64,000 nt of DNA. It comes from an uncultured Hyphomonas sp. (GTDB lineage: Bacteria > Pseudomonadota > Alphaproteobacteria > Caulobacterales > Hyphomonadaceae). The DNA lies in assembly GCF_963675305.1 (NCBI RefSeq), contig NZ_OY776147.1:1426001-1490000 (forward strand), read 5' to 3'. Numbering within the stretch: position 1 is the stretch's first letter; each line of letters opens with the position of its first letter. Shown piece by piece: positions 61,449-64,000 of the stretch. Made by a program: the position numbers and the translations under genes. The notes beneath the pieces were generated by a model, which searched no databases, was not told where the DNA came from, and saw nothing but the letters and a program-made list of their open reading frames with translations.

Positions 61449-62240
61449 ATGTCGACACAGATCCACCCCTCCGCCTTTGTTGAAGAAGGCGCCCAGCTAG
61501 GCGCGGACGTCACCATTGGTCCGTTCTGCCACGTAAGTGCAAATGCGGTGATCGGTGATGGGTGCACATTGCATTCGCACGCTGTCGTCGCCGGACATAC
61601 CAGCCTTGGTGCCAACAGCGTGCTGTTCCCCCATGCGACGCTCGGCTGCAGCCCGCAGGTGATCGGTTTTGAAAGCACGCCAGAGTCCCGGCTGGAAGTC
61701 GGGGAGAATTGCACTTTCCGGGAATACGCGACGGCGCACGCAGGCATGCCAAAATTCGGTGGTCTGACGAAAGTCGGAGACCATTGCTACATCATGATCG
61801 GCGCGCACATTGCCCATGACAACCATATCGGCAATCATGTGGTGATGGCGAACAATGTATCGCTGGCGGGTCATATCGAAGTGGGGGACCATGTCTGGTT
61901 CGGCGGCCTTGCTGCTGTGCACCAATTCTCTCGAATTGGACGAAATGCCTTCATCGGTGGCGGAGCCATCGTGGTTGAAGACGTCATTCCTTTCGGGTCT
62001 GTCGTGGGGAACCATGCCAAATTGTCCGGTCTCAACATGGTGGGCCTGAAGCGGCGCGGTTTTGACAAAGAGCAATTGATGCAGATCCGCAGCGCGTACA
62101 AGGCCGTGTTCTTTGGAGATGGTCTGTTCAGGGACCGTCTGGCGAAGGCGGCAGCCGATTTTGCGGACAAGCCTTTGGCAATGGAACTTATTTCGTTCAT
62201 TCAGGCCGGTGGAGACCGGCCAATCTGCAAGCCGGCCTGA
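61449..62240 (+). CDS. lpxA: UDP-N-acetylglucosamine acyltransferase
   Basis: This enzyme catalyses the first step of lipid A synthesis with 3-hydroxyacyl-ACP as donor. The 263-residue trimeric protein has the beta-helix repeats followed by an alpha-helical tail. The catalytic His is in GAHIAHDNHIGNHVVMANN, and SGLNMVGLKRRGF begins the C-terminal domain. lpxI starts four bases after its stop. Confidence 0.97.
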   Translation: MSTQIHPSAFVEEGAQLGADVTIGPFCHVSANAVIGDGCTLHSHAVVAGHTSLGANSVLFPHATLGCSPQVIGFESTPESRLEVGENCTFREYATAHAGMPKFGGLTKVGDHCYIMIGAHIAHDNHIGNHVVMANNVSLAGHIEVGDHVWFGGLAAVHQFSRIGRNAFIGGGAIVVEDVIPFGSVVGNHAKLSGLNMVGLKRRGFDKEQLMQIRSAYKAVFFGDGLFRDRLAKAAADFADKPLAMELISFIQAGGDRPICKPA

Positions 62241-62244
62241 GCCC

Positions 62245-63090
62245 ATGACAGCGCCTCTGGGTTTGATTGCAGGGCTGGGAGAACTCCCTGTCGCTATTGC
62301 AAGCAATGCCGTGGCCAGCGGGCAGGGCGTGTATGTGTTGCGACTCAAGGGATTTGAGGAGCCGGCGCTTGCCGAATATCCGGGAGACGTCGTCGGACTC
62401 GGGGAAATCGGGGGTGTCATCGATCGCCTGAAATCTGCTGGCTGCAAGGACGTGGTTTTCGCAGGCATTGTGAAGCGTCCTAACTTCAAGGATCTGAAGC
62501 TCGACATGCGGGGCGCCATGCTGTTGCCCAAAGTCGTATCAGAGGCCCGCAAAGGCGATGATGCCTTGTTGAAAGTCCTGGTTGCCGAATTCGAGAAGCA
62601 CGGCTTCAACGTGATCGGAAGCGAGGAAGCGAACAAGACTCTGCTGGCGCCGGCTGGATTGATTGCCGGTCCTTCTCCGACCGACGCAAACATGGCCGAT
62701 ATACGCCATGCCGCAAAAGTGGCTGCCGCGACGGGGGCTCTGGACATTGGACAGGGCTGTGTTGTCTGCGATGGCCTGGTCCTGGCTGTGGAAGCTCAGG
62801 AAGGCACGGATGAAATGCTCCGGCGTTGCGCCGCCCTGCCTGAGGCTATCCGGGGAAGGTCCGGTGCCCGGCGCGGAGTGCTCGCCAAACGGCCAAAGCC
62901 GGAGCAGGAGCGCCGGATTGACCTTCCCACAACTGGCGTGTCGACAGTGGAATTGGTCGCAGCAGCAGGGCTGGCTGGACTTGCCGTTGAAGCAGGTGGT
63001 GCCTTGCTGCTCCGCCGTTCTGAAATGGAAGCGGCGGCAGGCCGGCTTGGTGTCTTCATTTATGGATTTGCGCCGGACACGGCTTCATGA
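62245..63090 (+). CDS. lpxI: UDP-2,3-diacylglucosamine pyrophosphatase LpxI
   Basis: This enzyme cleaves UDP-2,3-diacylglucosamine to lipid X and UMP in lipid A synthesis. LpxI (former DUF1009) replaces LpxH in alphaproteobacteria. The 281-residue protein starts with LGLIAGLGELPVAIA, has VKRPNFKDLKLDMRG in the middle and KPEQERRIDLPTTGVSTVE in the C-terminal domain. I chose the ATG at 62245 because the conserved start is there; the frame upstream lies inside lpxA. It overlaps lpxB (ATGA). Confidence 0.95.
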   Translation: MTAPLGLIAGLGELPVAIASNAVASGQGVYVLRLKGFEEPALAEYPGDVVGLGEIGGVIDRLKSAGCKDVVFAGIVKRPNFKDLKLDMRGAMLLPKVVSEARKGDDALLKVLVAEFEKHGFNVIGSEEANKTLLAPAGLIAGPSPTDANMADIRHAAKVAAATGALDIGQGCVVCDGLVLAVEAQEGTDEMLRRCAALPEAIRGRSGARRGVLAKRPKPEQERRIDLPTTGVSTVELVAAAGLAGLAVEAGGALLLRRSEMEAAAGRLGVFIYGFAPDTAS

Positions 63091-64000
63091 GCGGCCTGCG
63101 CATCTTCATGGTTGCCGGCGAGGCCTCGGGGGACCTCCTTGCCAGGGAAGTCGTAGAGGCGATCCGTGAGAAGACGAATAGTGTGGAGTTCGCCGGGATC
63201 GGCGGGCAGGAACTGGCATCGGTAGGTATCAATTCCCCATTCGATATTTCACCTCTGTCTGTTCTGGGTTTTGCCGAGGGGATCCGTGCTTACGGCACCG
63301 TGGTGAAGTTGGCAGATGCGGCGGCAGACGCAATTATCGCATTTGGGCCGGACGCAGTCGTGCTCGTGGACTCCTGGGGGTTCATGCTTCGCGTGGCCCA
63401 GCGGGTGAGGGCTAGGGCGCCGGAAATCAAGCTGATCAAGCTGATCGGACCTCAGGTCTGGGCGACGCGGCCCGGACGCGCCAAAACATTGGCCGCAACG
63501 GTGGACCACTTGCTCTGCATGCACGATATGGAACCGCCTTATTATGCGCCGTTTGGCTTGCCGACGACGGTGATCGGCAATCCGGCGCTTTCGCGAAACA
63601 GGCCCGGAGATGGGGCCAGGTTTCGGGCAGCAAGAGGTATTGGACCGGACGACCAAATCTGCCTGGTCCTGCCCGGTAGCCGTAGAAGCGAACTGGTAAA
63701 AGTCGCACCGGCCCTGCTAGAGGCCGCCAAGCAGGTTGCCAAGGAAAAGCCTGGCGTTCGGGTGGTCGTGTCGCCGGCAGGAAACATGGCCGATACTTTT
63801 GATCAGGCTTTTCCGGATGTCTCTGGCTGGGCTGAAGTTCTGCATGCGCCAGAAGAGCGCTACGATGCGATGGCGGCAGCCGATGTCGCGCTCGCATGTT
63901 CCGGCACGGTGACCAGTGAGCTTGCCATGCAGGGGACTCCCATGATTGTCGCCTACAGAACCGGCTGGCTGACATGGGCGCTGGCGCGAGGACTTCTGTA
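63087..64000 (+). CDS. lpxB: Lipid-A-disaccharide synthase, truncated by the window edge
   Basis: The reading frame from the ATG at 63087 is open to the last base, giving about 304 residues without the C-terminus. LpxB joins UDP-diacylglucosamine with lipid X. The family start IFMVAGEASGDLLAREV, the segment GPQVWATRPGR and the SGTVTSELAMQGTPMIVAYR region near the edge all match LpxB. The ATG overlaps the lpxI stop. The true end lies beyond the window. Confidence 0.95.
   Translation, partial: MSGLRIFMVAGEASGDLLAREVVEAIREKTNSVEFAGIGGQELASVGINSPFDISPLSVLGFAEGIRAYGTVVKLADAAADAIIAFGPDAVVLVDSWGFMLRVAQRVRARAPEIKLIKLIGPQVWATRPGRAKTLAATVDHLLCMHDMEPPYYAPFGLPTTVIGNPALSRNRPGDGARFRAARGIGPDDQICLVLPGSRRSELVKVAPALLEAAKQVAKEKPGVRVVVSPAGNMADTFDQAFPDVSGWAEVLHAPEERYDAMAAADVALACSGTVTSELAMQGTPMIVAYRTGWLTWALARGLL

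Noticed and set aside
1..64000. Mobile elements, CRISPR arrays, prophage or defence island
   Set aside because: No transposase, integrase, spaced repeats or phage genes were seen; gene order and composition look like stable core genome.

Overview
The window is a stretch of alphaproteobacterial chromosome, most like the Caulobacterales/Hyphomonadaceae branch. The evidence is high GC, very tight gene packing with many ATGA or TGATG start/stop overlaps, a complete 14-subunit nuo operon whose NuoE carries the alphaproteobacterial C-terminal extension, an Entner-Doudoroff cluster in the order zwf-pgl-edd-glk-eda, a short class ProS without the editing insert, RNase J, and LpxI in place of LpxH. 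I see no rRNA, insertion sequence, phage, CRISPR array or plasmid gene, so most of the window is core genome.

Left part (1-9.9 kb): a small secreted cysteine-containing protein, two adjacent acyl-CoA dehydrogenase subunits, a LysR regulator, and a translationally coupled pair of small proteins that look GNAT-like. These are followed by tRNA-Phe, a reverse-strand operon pgi-RNase E/G-yacG, tuf with its own leader and terminator, and tRNA-Trp.

Carbohydrate part (10-21.4 kb): tex, then a GMC flavoprotein overlapping a GH13 alpha-glucosidase, then the Entner-Doudoroff operon. Together with pgi these genes release glucose, phosphorylate it (Glk), oxidise it (Zwf, Pgl) and split it through KDPG (Edd, Eda). 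purB converges on eda. An exported protein with 23-residue repeats and a peptidoglycan-binding domain stands alone before the respiratory block.

Respiratory and housekeeping superoperon (24.2-46.3 kb): nuoA to nuoN, birA, coaX, rnj, mce, a DUF1467 membrane protein, proS and the lolC-lolD lipoprotein exporter all lie on the plus strand with gaps of at most about 60 bases. A 23-codon frame is coupled between nuoD and nuoE. dnaE follows.

Translation and envelope block (49.9-64 kb): rpsB-tsf behind a leader that can form a pseudoknot, a terminator-like hairpin, then pyrH-frr-uppS-cdsA-dxr-rseP-bamA-ompH-lpxD-lpxA-lpxI-lpxB. lpxB runs off the right edge. fabZ, usually found between lpxD and lpxA, is missing from this locus.

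No obviously new defence or mobile system is present. The items most worth a second look are the rpsB leader pseudoknot, the 4+4 repeat architecture of the exported protein, the small frame inside the nuo operon, and the coupled GNAT-like pair.
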